Notes: generated from the letters alone by a model not told the origin. 64,000 nt of DNA from WTFV01 sp965200895 (GCA_965200895.1 CBDAVM010000001.1:62001-126000), one strand, 5' to 3'; shown: positions 8,569-18,099, counted from the first letter of the stretch. Program-made: numbers and translations.

Positions 8569-8817
8569 GATGAACCACTGCGCGAAAATGATGAGCACGC
8601 CGGAGCCGAACAGCAGCCCAACGAGCCAACGGATCATGCTCACCTCAAGGTCGGGGGGCTGTCCGGTGATCTCCGCGTTCAGGGTGGCGGCCTGCACGCG
8701 CAGGTCCGCGGTGATCTGCCTCTGCAGATTCTCCAGGTCGTCGTGTGTCGCGAGGTTGGCGGTTCCGGCCTGCATCAGTGGATCTCGTGACGGGGACTCC
8801 CGAGCGATACCGGGCAT
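8567..8817 (-). pseudogene. coiled-coil membrane protein fragment
   Basis: The minus strand encodes a short protein with ATHDDLENLQRQITADLRVQ (coiled coil) followed by a membrane segment MIRWLVGLLFGSGVLIIFAQWFI. This resembles the small coiled-coil/TM proteins common in acidobacterial and proteobacterial genomes. Starts are possible at 8817 or 8775. Near 8567 the sequence passes into the antisense of the efflux adaptor remnant, so the true C-terminus appears lost. The function of the family is unknown. Confidence 0.5.
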
Positions 8818-8894
8818 CTAGCCGCCGGCAGATCGATGAATAATAGTCGTGTTGTCGATCGTGATCATTTCTGGACAGCGGTTGCCCGCCGTGA

Positions 8895-9278
8895 TTGACG
8901 CCGGGGCCGCGGCGGAGGGCTGTCCTCCGACGGTTCGTCGCGGGGCGTCGGTCGGCGTTTTCGGTGCTTCTGGCGCGCTATGATGGCTACTACGCCAGCG
9001 TCGTCTACGCTTGGTTCGCCGGCCTGCGCGTGGACGTGACGGTGGAGGACAGCACCAGCCGCGGACGGCTGGACATGGCCGTCCTCGCGGGAGGCCGGGT
9101 GTACCTGTTCGAGTTCAAGGTGGTGGAGCAGGCCGGCGACGGCGCGGCGCTGGCGCAGCTCAAGACGCGCGGCTATGCGGAGAAGTACCGCCGGCGGGGC
9201 GAGCCCATCCTGCTGGTGGGCGTGGAATTCAGCCGGCAGACGCGCAACGTGACGGCGTTCGACGTGGAAGCGGCGTGA
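8895..9278 (+). pseudogene. PD-(D/E)XK nuclease-superfamily (DUF1703-like) C-terminal remnant
   Basis: From about 8958 the frame matches the C-terminal domain of AAA-ATPase-like/DUF1703 proteins: LLARYDGYYASVVYAWF, then RGRLDMAVL, VYLFEFKVVE, and the ending GYAEKYRRRGEPILLVGVEF. The D...ExK arrangement (LDMAVL and EFK) is that of the restriction-endonuclease-like fold. The roughly 400-residue N-terminal ATPase part is missing and no ribosome binding site precedes the open frame, so this is probably a broken gene. Some 345 bp without a recognisable gene follow, apart from the hairpin and direct repeat listed separately. Confidence 0.65.
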
Positions 9279-9366
9279 GGGCGGTCTGGTCGGCGCCTCC
9301 CGGCTCTCTGGGTGCAGGGCGGCGTCGTCATCGTCAGCAGTCGTCGCGTCGTCCGCTGTTGCAGTC

Positions 9367-9399
9367 CGTCATCGCGCGTGCCGGCCCGGCGCGATGACG
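9367..9399. repeat. 11-bp perfect inverted repeat (hairpin)
   Basis: CGTCATCGCGC (9367-9377) is followed after 11 bases by its exact reverse complement (9389-9399). It sits downstream of the nuclease remnant and has no following T tract. A factor-independent terminator is therefore doubtful, but it may be a transcript-end hairpin or a protein site. Confidence 0.5.
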
Positions 9400-9513
9400 C
9401 ACACGCAGCCGGCCGGGCTGGCCGCATCCGCACCGTCACGGCGAGGTTGGAGTTCCAGTAGCTGACCAGGCCGGGCCTCGCCGAGGGGGCAGTGACAGGA
9501 TCTGACAGCAGAG

Positions 9514-9618
9514 CTCGGTTTCGCGCGTGCGCGGGGGCGCTCGGTCAGGGTCGTGGCCGCGCTGGTCATGCTCCCCGACTCGGTTTCGCGGTGCGCGGGG
9601 GCGCTCGGTGGCTGCAGG
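9514..9618. repeat. two-copy imperfect direct repeat, period 75 bp, CRISPR-like
   Basis: A unit beginning CTCGGTTTCGCG and ending GGGGGCGCTCGG occurs at 9514-9544 and again at 9589-9618, differing by one missing base. The centre GCGCGTGCGC is near-palindromic. The 75-bp period matches that of the large array (72-78 bp), although the repeat sequence is different. It lies immediately upstream of the first CARF-HEPN gene. It could be a decayed mini-array or a regulatory direct repeat. Confidence 0.4.
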
Positions 9619-9624
9619 TTCGGC

Positions 9625-10842
9625 ATGCTTCACACGCTGGTCACGTTTCTGGGCAAGGGCCGCGAGAACGCGGACACGGGATACCGCCGGGCGCGCTACG
9701 GCTTCCCCGAGCGAGACGAGCCGGTCGAAACAGCCTTCTTCGGCCTCGCGCTCGCCGGACACCTGGAGCCGGACCGGACCGTCATCCTCGGCACGCGCGG
9801 CAGCCAGTGGAGCGTCCTCGTTGAGCACCTGACGCGGGACGGCGGCGGGGCGGAGGCGACCCGGATGGAACTGCTCGATGCCGAGATCGCCGCCGCGGTC
9901 TCCCAACCGCTGCTCGATCGGGTGGAGCCGCTGCTGAGCGACGTCGTGGGTATGCCCATCACGCCCCGGCTCATCGCCTTCGGCGCCGACGCCGACGAGC
10001 AGTACGCCATTCTCGACGCCATCGCCGACGCCGTTCCCGACGGCGACGTGAGCTTCGACCTCACCCACGGCTTCCGCCATCTCGGGATGGTCGGATTCCT
10101 CTCGGCATTCATGCTCGAACGGCTGCGCAACCTCCGCGTGCGCGGGCTGTGGTACGGCGCGCTGGACATGACCGACCGCGAGAGCGGCGTCACGCCGGTG
10201 CTGCGGCTCGACGGTCTGTCTCGCGTGCGCCGCTGGCTCGACGCCCTCGACCGCTTCGACGCCACCGGCGACTACGGCGTGTTCAAGCCGCTGCTGATTG
10301 ACGACCGCGTACCCACGGACAAGGCCCGCTGCCTGGCGCTCGCGGCCTTCCACGAGCGCACGCTCAACGTTCCCGACGCGGCCCGCCAACTGCGGACGTT
10401 CCTGCCGGTTCTCGACGCGCCGCTGCCGGGCGCCTCGGGGCTCTTCCAGGCGCGGTTGCAGGAGCGGCTGCGCTGGGTCCGCGAGGCCGGACTGGCGCAG
10501 CACCAGCGCCGGCTGGCCTTCGAGCACCTCAAGCGCCGGGACTTCCTGCGCGCCGCGACCTTCGGCTGGGAGGCGCTGATCACGCGGGAGTGCGACCGAC
10601 GGGGACTGCCTGCTGACAACTACGGCGCAGGACGCGAGCCTGCCGTCAAGGCACTTGCCGGGGAGATCGACGCCGGCGAGCACCCGGACTCGACGCGGGA
10701 CGCATTCCGGCTGCTCCGCGACGTCCGCAACACGCTGGTCCACGGCAACCCGCCGCGGCGGCGGAAGTCGCGTTCCGCGCTGCGCGATCCGGAGCGGCTG
10801 CACGATGCGTTGGAGAAGGCGTTTCAGCGGTTGCTGCCTTGA
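9625..10842 (+). CDS. CRISPR-associated CARF-HEPN ribonuclease, TIGR02221/Csx1-Csx2 group
   Basis: This 405-residue protein begins MLHTLVTFLGKG, followed by the YGFPE stretch typical of the TM1812/Csx2 group. It has the DxTHG motif DLTHG at residues 145-149, a mark of this CARF family, which senses cyclic oligoadenylate made by Cas10. The C-terminal HEPN domain has RNTLVH at residues 368-373, the R-x4-H ribonuclease motif. It should be a non-specific RNase switched on by type III signalling. ATG 9625 was chosen because family similarity starts there. It precedes cmr1 by about 235 bp; that gap holds a weak inverted repeat (10851-10857 with 10881-10887) and no gene. Confidence 0.85.
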   Translation: MLHTLVTFLGKGRENADTGYRRARYGFPERDEPVETAFFGLALAGHLEPDRTVILGTRGSQWSVLVEHLTRDGGGAEATRMELLDAEIAAAVSQPLLDRVEPLLSDVVGMPITPRLIAFGADADEQYAILDAIADAVPDGDVSFDLTHGFRHLGMVGFLSAFMLERLRNLRVRGLWYGALDMTDRESGVTPVLRLDGLSRVRRWLDALDRFDATGDYGVFKPLLIDDRVPTDKARCLALAAFHERTLNVPDAARQLRTFLPVLDAPLPGASGLFQARLQERLRWVREAGLAQHQRRLAFEHLKRRDFLRAATFGWEALITRECDRRGLPADNYGAGREPAVKALAGEIDAGEHPDSTRDAFRLLRDVRNTLVHGNPPRRRKSRSALRDPERLHDALEKAFQRLLP

Positions 10843-11078
10843 AGTGCGGAGGCCCCGAACGACGCCGTCGGTTCACGGAACGGGGCCGACTCCGCGGGCC
10901 GGCTGTCGGTGCTGCCGGGCAGTTTTCTGCGGCACGGCCCTCAACGGCTGCGGGCATCGATGAATCGCTCGGGACACGAGATGCCGACCATGCAGCCCGG
11001 AGGTACAACGGCCGATACCAACCGCGGCGCCATGTGCTGTCAGCGGCGACGATCCGAGTTGATCCGGAGTCAGCGACG

Positions 11079-12356
11079 ATGAAACGGAGACCGAACGACA
11101 CGCTCCACCCGGAGGGTGCGCTCTCTGCTTGGAACGCCGCGCCAGCACCGAGTGGCGCGGTCGTGAGGGCGCGCTGCACGTTACTGACGCCGATGTACGG
11201 GGGCGGTGTGGAGCCCGGCAGGGTCGACTGCGAGCTGCCTGTCCGCGCGAGCGCCCTGCGTGGCCAAATCCGCTTCTGGTGGAGGCTGCTTCACGGCAGA
11301 GGCCAGCCGTCGCCGGAGGCCTTCCGTGACGAGTCCGCGCTGTGGGGTGGGATCTCCAGCGGCGGGCCCAAGGCCAGCCTGGTGACGGTGCAGGTGCGGG
11401 GCGAGCCAGTCGAAACGGACCAACTGGTCAGGTTCAAGTCCCGAAGCCGGCAGAAGTTCCCCGACTATGCGCTCATTGTCGAGCAGAACGATGACCCCCT
11501 CTTGCTCCCACCCGGCTACGCGTTCGAACTCACGCTGCGTTTCGACCAGAAGATCCAGCCGCACCAGCGCGCGCAGGCCATCGAGGCTCTGCGCTGGTGG
11601 GGGAGCTTCGGCGGCGTCGGGGCGCGCACGCGCCGGGGACTCGGTGCGGTGAATGTGATGAGCGACGACACCGATCTGCAGCCTGTCTCACGCGAGGAGG
11701 TCGAAGCGCGCGGCGGTCGGATGGCCTTCGGCCCGGTCGACGCCGGCGGAGCCGTCGCCGCATGGAAAGCAGCCGTTGATGTCCTCAAGGACTTCCGGCA
11801 GGGCCCTGATCTCGGACGCAACACGGGCAGCAGGCGGAACCGTCCGGGGCGCAGCCGCTGGCCTGAACCGAACACGATCCGCCGGCTCGCCCGTCGGTCG
11901 GCGAAGGGCCATGAGCCTGAGCCGCAGCACCCGGCCGACGGTCTATACCCTCGCGCCGCATTCGGACTGCCAATCGTGTTCCACTTCAAGGACTCGAAGC
12001 AGGGTGATCCGTGGGACCACGTCCTGCAACCCCGTGACAGAGACCGCATGGCCAGCCCGCTGATCCTGCGACCCTACTTCGACGGTGAAGGATGCCGCCC
12101 GCTCGCCTTGTTGCTGCCCGGCTGGGGCGACTGCGTGAGCGTGGAGGTGGGCTTCGACTCCAAGACCGCGTCCTCCTACGCTGCATGGCCTCTCGACCCC
12201 GCCGAGCGCAAAGAGAAGGCCGCGCATGTCCCGCCGATGCAAGGTCGGGGTGACGACGCGCTTTCGGCGTTCATGCATTACTTCGAATACGAGCGGACGG
12301 CGGGCGGGGCGCACAAACGCCAGCAACCCGCGCGCCCGAGATCGGGGAGACGCTGA
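11079..12356 (+). CDS. cmr1: type III-B CRISPR RAMP protein Cmr1
   Basis: Cmr1 caps the 3' end of the crRNA in the type III-B (Cmr) effector complex. The 425-residue protein has the RAMP start CTLLTPMYGGG, then LPVRASALRGQIRFWWRLLHG (the Cmr1 signature containing RxWxR) and WWGSFGGVGARTRRGLGAV, the glycine-rich RAMP loop. ATG 11079 has a GGAG ribosome binding site about 10 bases upstream. The stop overlaps the cmr2 start (TGATG), showing translational coupling. First gene of a tightly overlapping cmr1-cmr6 operon. Confidence 0.93.
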   Translation: MKRRPNDTLHPEGALSAWNAAPAPSGAVVRARCTLLTPMYGGGVEPGRVDCELPVRASALRGQIRFWWRLLHGRGQPSPEAFRDESALWGGISSGGPKASLVTVQVRGEPVETDQLVRFKSRSRQKFPDYALIVEQNDDPLLLPPGYAFELTLRFDQKIQPHQRAQAIEALRWWGSFGGVGARTRRGLGAVNVMSDDTDLQPVSREEVEARGGRMAFGPVDAGGAVAAWKAAVDVLKDFRQGPDLGRNTGSRRNRPGRSRWPEPNTIRRLARRSAKGHEPEPQHPADGLYPRAAFGLPIVFHFKDSKQGDPWDHVLQPRDRDRMASPLILRPYFDGEGCRPLALLLPGWGDCVSVEVGFDSKTASSYAAWPLDPAERKEKAAHVPPMQGRGDDALSAFMHYFEYERTAGGAHKRQQPARPRSGRR

Positions 12357-14304
12357 TGGCGCGCTACCTCGTCACGCTGTCGCTGGGACCTGTGCAGAGC
12401 CTGATTGGGGCTGCCCGGCGTACGCGCGATCTGTGGAGTGGGTCGTGGCTGTTGTCGGAGGCGGCTCGGGCTGCCGCGCGGGTGTTCCACGAGCGGCAAC
12501 CAGGCAGTCTGGTATTCCCTTGCCCGGAGCAACCGGAAGAAACGTTGCAACCGCAGCACCAGCCGGGTGACGCCAATATCGCCAACGTCCTGCGGGCGGA
12601 GGTCGAGTTGGCCGACGACGCGGCGGCGCGTGTTCTCTGCCGCGAGGTGAGGACGGCGGCCGAACGGCGAGTGACGGATATCGGCCAGTCCGTGCGCGAC
12701 GACATGCGAAGGCGGGACTGCCGGCTGCGCGACGACGTGTGGGAGGCACAGATCGGCCACGTGCTCGACGGGTTCGCAGCGTGGGCGCACGTAGCGGGGC
12801 CCGACGGCTACGCGGAGGCGAGTCGACGGTTGGGTGGGGCGCTGGCGGCCCGCAAGGCGACCCGCGACTTCCAGCCCTGCGCGCCGGTGCATGGCAGTCT
12901 GCCGAAGTCCTCCCTCGACGGAGCGCTCGAGACCGTGCTGCCCCGCGGGGCGGGCGGCGATCGCCTCAGCCGCCACCTGCGCCTGACGGCCGGGTTCGCC
13001 GGAGGGGCCGGCGAACAACTCGACGCCCTCGGCGTCATCAAGCGGGCAGCCCTGGCCGGCCAGGCGGACCAGTTCACGGCGTGGCCGCGCATCGCTGCGG
13101 ACACCTGGATCGAGCGGCTCACGGATGACCAGTGCGGGCGACTGTCGGCTGCGTACGAACCGCTGGTCGACATGGAGCTGGCGACGCGGAGCCGCGGTAA
13201 CCGCGGCGCCTACGAGCGGCTGCCCTTCGACGGCCATCTGTTGTACGCCTTCCGCCTGGAGAACGAACTGGCGCGCGTTCAGGGCGAGGGCGAGAACGGT
13301 GAGCGGCCGTCCGCCCACGTCGCCGCGCTCCGCAGTCTGAGGGGCTGTCTCCGGAACATCCGCCACGAGGGGGCCGTCAGCGGTGAGCCGGCGGGCGAAC
13401 CCGTGCCGTACGCCGCCGTGCTCAAGGCCGACGGCGACCGGATGGGGCAACTGTTGTCGCGCGCCGAGAGCGGCGCTCAGTCGCGAGAGATCTCACGTGC
13501 GTTGCACGGCTTCGCCATGAGGGTCCCCGCCACCGTGCGCGAGCACCGGGGCCATGCCATCTACGCCGGCGGCGACGATGTGCTCGCGATGGTGCCGCTG
13601 GCGAAGGCGGTGGATTGCTCCCGCGCTCTCGCGGATGACTTTGCGGCGGCGCTCGCGCCGATCGCCAGTGACATGGGCCTGGTGGACGACGAGCCCCCAC
13701 CTTGTCCGTCGGCTTGGGGATCGGCCACGTCATCGAGCCCCTGAGCGCGCTGCGGCAACGCGCCGACGAGGCCGAGCGCGACGCGAAGGGAGACGACTCG
13801 CCGACCCCGCGCAACGCGCTGGCCGTACGGCTGGGCATCCGCTCCGGCGCCGAGATTCGCTGGCGGGCGCGTTGGTGCGATGCCGCGGCGTTCGAGGCGC
13901 TTGGGCGATTCACGTCCGCCTACCGGATCGGCGAGTTGTCCACCCGCGTGGCGTATGACCTGCGTGACATCGATCGCCGACTCGCCTGGCTGCGCGGCGA
14001 CAGCGGCGACACCGCACGGGGTATGCGGCAAGCCGAGGTCGAGCGGCTGCTGGATAGGGCGCGCCGCGATGGCGGGCGCCGGCGCGTTCCTGGCGACCTG
14101 CGCCGTCTCATCCGGGTACGGGCCGGAACCGATACGGAGGAGACTGTGCCCGTCGCAGCCGGGCCCTCGACAGACCCGCCCGGCCATCGCGAGAAACGGA
14201 ACAAGGCCGCCGAGAGTGGGTCTATCGCGACGCTCGCCGACACCCTCATACTCGCTCGCTGGTTCGCCGCCCGCACGGCCAACGACGTGGGGGACCAGCC
14301 ATGA
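12356..14304 (+). pseudogene. cmr2: type III-B Cas10/Cmr2, frameshifted
   Basis: Cmr2 (Cas10) is the large subunit that makes cyclic oligoadenylate when the Cmr complex binds target RNA. The first frame (12356 to about 13698) starts SLGPVQSLIGAARRTRDLWSGS, the usual Cmr2 N-terminus, with no clear HD nuclease domain. It contains the palm motif YAGGDDVLAM with GGDD at residues 405-408. At a run of five C (13694-13698) the frame breaks. The expected continuation TLSVGLGIGHVIEPLSAL and the C-terminal helical domain lie in another frame ending at 14304. That ancestral stop overlaps the cmr3 ATG, as all other junctions in this operon do. As written, the protein would lose about 200 C-terminal residues. 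The break may be a true mutation or a homopolymer sequencing error. Confidence 0.85.
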
Positions 14305-15692
14305 GTCCAGCAAAGCGAAAGAAGGGCCAGCGGCAGCGCCGGCGGGATTACCGGAAGGACGCGCGCCGACAAGAGAAGGCGTCGCAGACGCGCCAGACCC
14401 AGACCGCGACGACGGACGCGGCGGACGAAGCGAGCGTGCAAACGCACCGCGAATCCAGCGCCGTCGTCACTCTGGAGCCACTGTCGCCGGTCATCGTGCG
14501 CTCGGGCCGGCCAATGAACGCACATGCTGACGCCGATTCCGCCCAGTTTCCCCCACCGTCCACCCTGGCCGGCTGCCTGCGGACAGCGAAGGCGCGCGCT
14601 GCGGGCCTGTCCTTCGTGCCAGGTGTACCCGCCGAGCGACGCGTCGACCTGGACCAACTCGCTCGCATGACGGTGACGGGGCCGTTGTTGCTCGATCCTG
14701 AGCGCCGCGTGCTGGCTCCCAAGCCGGCCGATGCCCTGTACTTCGGCCACGGCGGCGCTGCTCAGTGCTTGCGGGCCCAGCCGCGCGCCTTCGACGCGGG
14801 TTGCGGCGCCGATCTGCCCGCGGGCCTGCTGCCGGTGCGGTTGGAAGAGGACGTCGCAGGTAAACCCGGGCGGGAGCCCGCCTGGTGGGCGTGGGACGAC
14901 CTGCTGGCGTTCAGGCGCAACGAGCCGGTGTCTCACGGCGCATTGCGTCGGCGCGGCTGGACGGCCCCGGCGGGAGACCGCCGCACGCACGTGGCCATCG
15001 ATCCGCGGACCCGGGCGACGGCTGCCGGGGGGCTGTTCCAGACCGAAGGTCTAGATCTCGACCTCGCTCCTGCTGCCTTCCGGCCGGCCACGGTGGACGG
15101 GGGCGAAGGGCGCCTCGGAACAGCCCATGAACGCGGGTTCCACGATGGACCATCCGCCGATGCGTCGTTCGCGGGTATGCGTCTCCTCGTACGATGCGGC
15201 GAACCACTGGGCAGGGCACTCGTTCACCTCGGCGGCAAGCGCCGACTAGCCGCGCTGGAGCCGGAAGCGGCCGACCTCTGGCCGCAACCGCCGGCCGACT
15301 GGTTCGACATGATGTGCGCGGCGCGTGGCCTCTGCCTGACCCTGCTGACGCCGGGCATCTTCTCCGCGGGATTCCGCCCCGGCTGGATCGGCGATGACCT
15401 CACCGGCAGCCCGCCCGGTGCGCCGGCGCTGCGGCTGCGACTGCATGCCGCGGCGATCGAACGCTGGCGGCCCCATTCCGGGTGGGACCTCGCCCGGCAG
15501 CGCCCGCGGCCGACGCGGAAGCTCGCCCCGGCCGGCGCCGTCTACTGGTTCAGCGTACTCGAAGGCGGCGAGACCGACTTGGTGGCGCCGCTCTGGCTCG
15601 CCAGCGTGTGCGATGACGAACAGGACCGTCGGGACGGGTTCGGCCTGGCGCTGCCGGGGCCCTGGAAGCCGCCGCAAGCCGCCCGCTCGTGA
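14301..15692 (+). CDS. cmr3: type III-B CRISPR RAMP protein Cmr3
   Basis: Cmr3 binds the 5' handle of the crRNA and contacts Cmr2 in the Cmr complex. The 463-residue protein starts with a basic 30-residue extension. The RAMP core then has VTLEPLSPVIVRSGRP and the FPPPSTLAGCLRTA segment characteristic of Cmr3. Further Cmr3-like features are the central LxPKPADALY pattern and the late GIFSAGFRPGWI stretch. Its ATG overlaps the ancestral stop of cmr2. It is longer than average because of the basic N-terminus. Identification is firm on motifs and operon order. Confidence 0.9.
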   Translation: MSPAKRKKGQRQRRRDYRKDARRQEKASQTRQTQTATTDAADEASVQTHRESSAVVTLEPLSPVIVRSGRPMNAHADADSAQFPPPSTLAGCLRTAKARAAGLSFVPGVPAERRVDLDQLARMTVTGPLLLDPERRVLAPKPADALYFGHGGAAQCLRAQPRAFDAGCGADLPAGLLPVRLEEDVAGKPGREPAWWAWDDLLAFRRNEPVSHGALRRRGWTAPAGDRRTHVAIDPRTRATAAGGLFQTEGLDLDLAPAAFRPATVDGGEGRLGTAHERGFHDGPSADASFAGMRLLVRCGEPLGRALVHLGGKRRLAALEPEAADLWPQPPADWFDMMCAARGLCLTLLTPGIFSAGFRPGWIGDDLTGSPPGAPALRLRLHAAAIERWRPHSGWDLARQRPRPTRKLAPAGAVYWFSVLEGGETDLVAPLWLASVCDDEQDRRDGFGLALPGPWKPPQAARS

Positions 15693-15709
15693 TCCGGAAG
15701 GATGCTTCC

Positions 15710-16606
15710 ATGCAAGCGAGACTCTTTCACCTGCACGCCCTCTCGGCGCTACACTGCGGAACGGGCCAGTCCGCGGACGTCGTGGACCTGCCCATCGCGC
15801 GGGCGCGAGCGACGAAGCTACCCATCGTGCCCGGCTCGTCGCTACGCGGCATGTTGCGGCGGGAGATCATGAACCGCGCCATGAGCAACGAGTCGGACGG
15901 GAAGGACGAGGAAGCCCTGTTCGGACGGCGAACGATCAGCGGCGACGCGGACACCTCCGCCGGCAGGCTGTCGATCGGCGACGCCCACCTGCTGCTGCTG
16001 CCCGTGCGCTGCCTCGCCGGCATCGTCAGTTACGTCACGTGCCCGTTCATCCTGCGGCGCTACGCGCGCGATCGGGAGCGCTCGGAGGTTGGCGTCCCGA
16101 CTGTCCCGAGCCCAGCCGACGAGATGGCAGCGATAGTCACGTCGACTTCGGTGAACTGCGTCGGGGACAAGCTCGTCCTGGAGGATCTCGATCTTCGGGT
16201 GCGCCGGGAAGATGGATCGCTGCTCGAGTGGGCGCGTGCCATCGCAGGGACCGTGCATCCAGGGGATACCGACGCGCAGCAGGATGTCGTCGTGCGTTTC
16301 GCCGTCGTGCCCGACGACGTGATGAGTTTTCTCTCGGACACCGCCACGGAGGTGCGCGCGCGCATCCGGATCGATCCGAAGACCGGCACCGTCAGCAAGG
16401 GAGCGTTGTGGTACGAGGAGTACCTGCCCGCCGAGTCGGTGCTCTGGGGTGTGTTCGCGGTCTCGACGTCCAACCGGCCCGACGATGCCCGCACCGCGGA
16501 CCAACTGGCGCGGGCGATGCCCAGCGCCGACACGGTGCAGCTCGGCGGCAACGCCGGTGTCGGCAGCGGCATGGCGCGGTTCCTGACCACAGGGGCGCCG
16601 GCATGA
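15710..16606 (+). CDS. cmr4: type III-B CRISPR RAMP nuclease subunit Cmr4
   Basis: Cmr4 forms the backbone of the Cmr complex and cuts bound target RNA at 6-nt intervals. The 298-residue product opens with ALSALHCGTG and SADVVDLPI. Asp23 and Asp26 fall in the loop that holds the family's catalytic aspartate. LPIVPGSSLRGMLRR is the classic Cmr4/RAMP motif, and the GGNAGVGSGMARF glycine-rich loop lies near the C-terminus. ATG 15710 has a GGAAGGA ribosome binding site, better than the in-frame GTG at 15689. The stop overlaps the cmr5 ATG. Confidence 0.93.
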   Translation: MQARLFHLHALSALHCGTGQSADVVDLPIARARATKLPIVPGSSLRGMLRREIMNRAMSNESDGKDEEALFGRRTISGDADTSAGRLSIGDAHLLLLPVRCLAGIVSYVTCPFILRRYARDRERSEVGVPTVPSPADEMAAIVTSTSVNCVGDKLVLEDLDLRVRREDGSLLEWARAIAGTVHPGDTDAQQDVVVRFAVVPDDVMSFLSDTATEVRARIRIDPKTGTVSKGALWYEEYLPAESVLWGVFAVSTSNRPDDARTADQLARAMPSADTVQLGGNAGVGSGMARFLTTGAPA

Positions 16607-17070
16607 AGGTACGCACCCACGCGGTGGCGAGAGCGGCATACGAGCGTGTCGCCGCGCGGCGCGACGCGCCAGCCACCAGGCAGTACGGCGCCCTCGCGCA
16701 CAAGCTCCCGAGCATGATCCTGCAGAACGGTCTTGCGCAGGCGACGGGCTTCCTGCTGGCCAAGGACAAGCCGGAACATCGGGCGCTGCTTGACGACCTG
16801 CGCGCCGTCCTTCACGCCCGGGGCGTGACGACCGCCCGCAATGGCGACGACCTGCACCGGGAGATCATCGGGGCCGACCTTGCCCGAATCCTCCAGCTCA
16901 CTCGCAGTGCATTGGAGGCGAGCGGTTGGCTGAAGCGCTACGCTCAGGGCGTACTGCGCGTGGATGCCACCGGGGAGCGGACCGACACCGAGGCGGATGG
17001 GGCCGACACTCGGCAGAGCGTCGCCAGCGAACCGGCAGGCGCCCGGGCGGCGAACGGGGGCGCATCATGA
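16603..17070 (+). CDS. cmr5: type III-B CRISPR small subunit Cmr5
   Basis: Cmr5 is the small helical subunit that lines the belly of the Cmr complex. The 155-residue protein is almost wholly helical in appearance and contains the Cmr5 pattern YGALAHKLPSMILQNGLAQATGFLLAK near residues 28-54. The last 35 residues are polar and low-complexity, an extension beyond the usual 120-130. It overlaps cmr4 and cmr6 by four bases each (ATGA). Confidence 0.9.
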   Translation: MKVRTHAVARAAYERVAARRDAPATRQYGALAHKLPSMILQNGLAQATGFLLAKDKPEHRALLDDLRAVLHARGVTTARNGDDLHREIIGADLARILQLTRSALEASGWLKRYAQGVLRVDATGERTDTEADGADTRQSVASEPAGARAANGGAS

Positions 17071-18077
17071 GTGGAATCCCACTGACGCGCCACGCGCTGC
17101 GGGTGTCGCACGGTGCGCAGCCGACGGACCCGCATCCTGGCTTGTTGCTGCAACGCTGCTTTCCCGAGCACGACGAGAGCGACAGCAGGAAAACGGACTA
17201 CCTCGCCGGCATCTGCAAGAGCACCGTCGATGACTTCTACCGCCGCGCCTTCCAGCGTTGGACGCAGGCCACGGCAGAGGCGGCTCGTTTCCGCAGCGTC
17301 CCCCTGAAGATCGAGACCCGCCTGTTCATAGGACTCACCGGTGGAGGCATGCTCGAGACCGGCTGCGCCATCAGCCACAGTTACGGCACACCGTACATTC
17401 CGGGATCGACCATCAAGGGTGTCGTGGTCTCGAACGCGCGGGGCCGGCTCGGCGCTGACCTTGGCTACCTGGACGAGCTGTTCGGTGCGGATGCGGGCGA
17501 CGACCGACCGGCTGGACTGTCCGGGCTGCTCACGTTCCACGACGCCTGGTGGAAACCCGGTTCCGCAGCCTCGCCGCTTGTGCAGGAGGTCGTCACCACG
17601 CACCACAAGGACTACTACGGTGGGGATGGGAAGTCGCCCGCCACCGACTTCGACAGCCCGGTCCCCAACGCGCAGGTCGCCGTTCGGGGCGCCTTCCTGT
17701 TCACGGTCGAGGGGCCGCCCGAGTGGCTGGACGCCGCTGAGTGCATGCTGGTCGATGCGCTGACCACGCGCGGCGCCGGGGCGAAGACCCATGCCGGCTA
17801 TGGTTTGTTCCGGGCACCAGAGGCCGCGCCGGACCCGGGCCGCGATTGGGTCGAGGCGAAGCTGGCGGAGCTGAGCGACCGCCCCGGCGTGACGGCGGAA
17901 CAGGCTGTGCGCGGCAAGGGCCTGGCAGATGCCTGGTCAGCCATCGGAGACCCGGCCGTCAAGGAGGCGGCGCTCGCCGACATCCGGGCGCGCTGGACGG
18001 CGAGCGAGTGGGATGCGCCCCAGGGCCGGGCGGCGAAGAAGGCCCGAAGCATTTACGCTTCTGCTGGCTCGGCATGA
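17067..18077 (+). CDS. cmr6: type III-B CRISPR RAMP protein Cmr6
   Basis: Cmr6 caps the Cmr4 filament next to Cmr1. The 336-residue protein shows the Cmr6 hallmarks: RLFIGLTGGGMLETGCAIS, HSYGTPYIPGSTIKGVV (RAMP motif), the HHKDYYGG loop and a C-terminal GAGAKTHAGYGLF glycine-rich motif. An N-terminal helical region precedes the RAMP fold. The ATG overlaps the cmr5 stop. It is the last subunit gene of the Cmr operon; the second CARF nuclease gene follows 22 bp later. Confidence 0.92.
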   Translation: MSGIPLTRHALRVSHGAQPTDPHPGLLLQRCFPEHDESDSRKTDYLAGICKSTVDDFYRRAFQRWTQATAEAARFRSVPLKIETRLFIGLTGGGMLETGCAISHSYGTPYIPGSTIKGVVVSNARGRLGADLGYLDELFGADAGDDRPAGLSGLLTFHDAWWKPGSAASPLVQEVVTTHHKDYYGGDGKSPATDFDSPVPNAQVAVRGAFLFTVEGPPEWLDAAECMLVDALTTRGAGAKTHAGYGLFRAPEAAPDPGRDWVEAKLAELSDRPGVTAEQAVRGKGLADAWSAIGDPAVKEAALADIRARWTASEWDAPQGRAAKKARSIYASAGSA

Positions 18078-18099
18078 GGTTGTGGAGAGGACGCCGGGT

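Noticed and set aside
5316..8573. A 1,085-codon open frame on the plus strand
   Set aside because: It lies antisense to ccmF-ccmH and ccmE, is rich in Arg, His and Gln as expected of GC-rich shadow frames, and shows no domain.
9514..9618. Type I-E repeats suggested by the CCCCGCGCACGCG core on the reverse strand
   Set aside because: Type I-E arrays have a period near 61 bp, not 75, and no I-E cas genes are present.
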